Origin: JAVEDQ01 sp963783105
Lineage (GTDB): Bacteria > Actinomycetota > Actinomycetes > Frankiales > Frankiaceae
DNA: 64,000 nt
Reading direction: 5' to 3'
Assembly: GCA_963783105.1 (NCBI GenBank)
Contig: CAWAMI010000005.1
Span: forward strand, 124,001-188,000
The notes beneath the pieces were generated by a model. That model did not search any database. It was not told the DNA's origin and worked only from the letters and a program-made list of their open reading frames with translations. Shown here piece after piece: positions 62,068-64,000 of the stretch. Both the position numbers and the translations under genes were made by a program. Each line of letters starts with the position of its first letter. Within the stretch, counting starts at the first letter, position 1.

Positions 62068-62102
62068 GCGCTCCGGACTTGATCGGCCCCTGAGCCCGGC
62101 GG

Positions 62103-62948
62103 CTACGGGCGGGTCGCGCTGACCGTCAGATACCTCCCGGACGACTCGCCCTGCCGCTCGACGGCGAGGTCGAGCTCGGATGCGACGAGGGCGTCGAAGC
62201 AGCCCGGATCGTCGCGCAGCGCGTGGGTCACCACGTCCGGGGGCAGCACGGTGCGCGGGCGGATCCAGTCGATGGAGAAGCCGGCGTCGGTCACGAGCTC
62301 TCGCAGCTCGTCGACGCCGAAGCAGCGGGTGTAGGCAGCTTCGTCGAGGCCGGGCTCGTCCGTGCCCGGCACCAGCACCACATCGGCCGCCCCCGCGTCG
62401 GCCAGCTCCGACCAGCGGTGCTGCTCCGCGAGCCGGGCGAGGCCGTGGACGAGCGACTCGACCGTCATCAGCAGGCTGCCGCCGGGCCGGAGCAGCCGCG
62501 CCACCTGCGCGACCGTCGTCTCGGTGGCCAGGCAGGAGGACAGCGCACCGCCCTCGGCCACGACGGCGTCGAAGCTCCCGGAGCGGAACCAGTCGAGCGA
62601 GCGAGGGTCGCCGACGATCCGGGTCACGCCCGACGTCCCGCCGCGCACCTCCGGGCTGGGCCGCCAGGCGGGGCACGTCGGGTGTTCGACCCGGAAGACC
62701 CTGTGACCCGCGCGGGCGATCGTCGTGCCGACGCGGTGGGCGACGCCGGTGTCGACGCGGAGGTCCTCGGCGGAGTCGAGCGAGATCTCACGACTGATGT
62801 CGAGCACCCGGCTCTGCCGCTCCGGCAGCCACGCGGTCAGCTGACGGCGGGCGACGGTGGCGACGAAGCGGGCGTACTCGTCGGGTCTCGCGTCGGCCCG
62901 CGCCTCGTCGCCCCCGCGGCGCGGGGAACTGGTCGGGGGCGCGGACAC
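62103..62948 (-). CDS. Class I SAM-dependent methyltransferase
   Basis: A 281-aa protein from GTG 62948. The Rossmann core shows SRVLDISREISLDSAEDLRV (variant of motif I, Gly-poor), RIVGDPRSLDWF, SFDAVVAEGGALSSCLA and the motif III-type ARLLRPGGSLLMTVESL. Motif I lacks the usual GxGxG, so SAM binding is weaker in prediction. Substrate unknown. It ends 36 bases from the convergent DksA-like gene. Confidence 0.75.
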   Translation of the reverse strand: MSAPPTSSPRRGGDEARADARPDEYARFVATVARRQLTAWLPERQSRVLDISREISLDSAEDLRVDTGVAHRVGTTIARAGHRVFRVEHPTCPAWRPSPEVRGGTSGVTRIVGDPRSLDWFRSGSFDAVVAEGGALSSCLATETTVAQVARLLRPGGSLLMTVESLVHGLARLAEQHRWSELADAGAADVVLVPGTDEPGLDEAAYTRCFGVDELRELVTDAGFSIDWIRPRTVLPPDVVTHALRDDPGCFDALVASELDLAVERQGESSGRYLTVSATRP

Positions 62949-63022
62949 GCCAGGAGTGTTACCCCTCGTTTACACGGGTCAGTCGGTACGCCCGGTTCGA
63001 GAGGTTTCGCCGGGGACAAATG

Positions 63023-63688
63023 TCACTCGACGGTGACGAAGACCTTCGCCGTGACCACGCTGTCGAGGGCGATCACCGTGCCGTCGGAGTCGAAGCGCTG
63101 CTGGTCCGGCCGCTCCGGATCGAGCACCCGCAGCATGTGGCCGGGCATCACGCGGCCGGCCTCGAGTTCCTGCATGCGGTCGTACTGGGCCTCGAGCTCC
63201 TCGTCGATGCGCCGGACCACCACGGTCGAGCCGACCGGCGCCGAGCCGAGCGGGATCTGGGTGGCGACGTCGACGGCGTTGACCGAGCCGGGAATGGGGT
63301 TGCCGTGCGGGCACGTCCCGGGGTCGCCGAGCAGGGCGACGAGGTGCTGCTCGAGGCGAGGGCTGATGGCGTGCTCGAGGCGTCCGGCCTCCTCGTGCAC
63401 CTGCGACCACGGCACCTTGAGCACGTCGGTGAGGAGGCGTTCCGCGAGGCGGTGCCGGCGCATGATCGACGTCGCGTACGTGCGGCCCTTGCCGGTGAGC
63501 TGGATGGCGCGGCTCTCGTCGAGCGTCAGGTAGCCCTCACGCTCGAGGCGGCGCACGGTTTCCGACACGGCGGGCGCGCTGACGTGCAGGCGCTCGACGA
63601 TGCGTGCGCGCATGGGGCGAATGCCGGACTCCTCGAGCTCCAGGATGGTCTCGAGGTACTCCTCCACCGCCGGGTGGTAGCCCTCCAT
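63023..63688 (-). CDS. DtxR-family metalloregulator, MntR-like by its ligands
   Basis: A 221-aa repressor: HTH (residues ~5-65, ARIVERLHVSAPAVSETVRR), dimerisation/metal domain (~66-140) and C-terminal SH3-like FeoA domain. Numbering aligns with DtxR. H79, E83, H98, E105 and H106 are conserved, but the Fe-defining primary-site residues M10 and C102 are E10 and G102. By analogy with MntR, where carboxylates replace Met/Cys, Mn(II) sensing is more likely than Fe(II). It should control metal uptake genes elsewhere. Confidence 0.88.
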   Translation of the reverse strand: MEGYHPAVEEYLETILELEESGIRPMRARIVERLHVSAPAVSETVRRLEREGYLTLDESRAIQLTGKGRTYATSIMRRHRLAERLLTDVLKVPWSQVHEEAGRLEHAISPRLEQHLVALLGDPGTCPHGNPIPGSVNAVDVATQIPLGSAPVGSTVVVRRIDEELEAQYDRMQELEAGRVMPGHMLRVLDPERPDQQRFDSDGTVIALDSVVTAKVFVTVE

Positions 63689-63807
63689 GGAGCCAGTTTA
63701 CGAACTTCTCGCCGCGGCGCCCGCTGTTGTGCGCCGTGGCGGGGGCGTGCGGGCGTGTGGAGGAGCAGCGGGGAATCGCCCGGCCACCCGACGCCGTTGA
63801 AAGGGTC

Positions 63808-64000
63808 GTGACGTCGACATCCGCCTCCCGACCGCGGTCGATCGTGACCGCGACGAGCGGCCCGAACAGCGCCCGGGCCACCGGCCCCGGTCGTGCCGCC
63901 CTGCGCCGACCCGACACGTACGGCCCCGGGCCCGCTTCGAGTGTTCCGACCTCCGAGCCCGGCGTTGAGGTTTCTGCCCCCGCAGTAGGGTCAGGAGTCC
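63808..64000 (+). CDS. Partial ORF running off the right edge
   Basis: From GTG 63808 (VTSTSASRPRSIVTATSGPN) the frame stays open to position 64000. The sequence is Ser/Thr/Pro/Gly-rich, like a disordered N-terminus. AAAGGG lies two bases before the GTG, closer than usual. Coding status is uncertain without the downstream sequence. The stretch 63689-63807 shows nothing. Confidence 0.3.
   Translation, partial: MTSTSASRPRSIVTATSGPNSARATGPGRAALRRPDTYGPGPASSVPTSEPGVEVSAPAVGSGV

Overview
This is a 64-kb stretch of chromosome from a very GC-rich actinobacterium. Third codon positions are almost always G or C, GTG starts are common and 4-bp ATGA/GTGA gene overlaps are frequent. The gene set (UPF0182 membrane protein beside a PDZ/Lon-like protease, a TIGR03624-like metalloprotease, rsgA next to aroA, class I HMG-CoA reductase, many LuxR, TetR and NarL regulators) fits the order Pseudonocardiales, for example Pseudonocardia or Actinomycetospora. 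That placement is inferred from gene content. No plasmid, phage or transposase gene was seen.

Layout. 0-2.8 kb: secreted subtilisin-like protease whose C-terminal pentapeptide repeats run off the left edge, then an enoyl-CoA hydratase. 3-13.5 kb: conserved housekeeping block with a DUF45 metallohydrolase, a 20-codon coupling ORF, a predicted glycosyltransferase-like protein, a metalloprotease homologue, moaE, two small unknowns, a Lon-like PDZ protease, a histidine-kinase remnant, UPF0182, a NagD-type HAD phosphatase and the initiator tRNA. 14-24.3 kb: accessory enzymes and regulators, namely a LuxR/TPR regulator with a flavin monooxygenase / DUF998 / hydrolase operon, a secreted lipoprotein, a TetR and F420-reductase-like pair around a twin palindromic operator, and a 913-aa LuxR-type ATPase. 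24.4-29.3 kb: DHA2 exporter with a His-rich tail, translationally overlapped by a Cys-less HMA-like protein, then a receiver/thioredoxin-reductase-like flavoprotein without a CxxC, then a diguanylate cyclase.

29.3-43.5 kb: nitrilase, acyl-CoA dehydrogenase homologue, peptide deformylase, hemerythrin, YccF, NAD kinase, an MMPL exporter, and two NarL-type two-component systems whose flanking intergenic DNA carries CTCC...GGAG palindromes. 43.5-53.2 kb: membrane protein, lipoprotein, a GH65 phosphorylase plus beta-phosphoglucomutase pair (disaccharide phosphorolysis to glucose-6-phosphate), a GMC oxidoreductase plus aldehyde dehydrogenase pair (alcohol to aldehyde to acid), HMG-CoA reductase and a glycerophosphodiesterase. 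53.2-64 kb: inositol-monophosphatase family enzyme, a TetR plus diiron-protein operon, PAP2 and LPG-synthase-TM membrane proteins, TetR, rsgA, aroA, a DksA-like protein, a methyltransferase and a DtxR-family regulator whose metal ligands look Mn-type rather than Fe-type.

Two features recur. Short in-frame tandem repeats (9-24 bp units) have expanded inside at least seven coding regions. Three genes (the TrxR-like flavoprotein, the MMPL exporter and aroA) carry a net +1 frameshift; in aroA the extra base lies inside a 12-bp tandem repeat. An imperfect intergenic palindrome of about 80 bp occurs twice, near 32.2 and 53.2 kb, and may be a dispersed genomic repeat.
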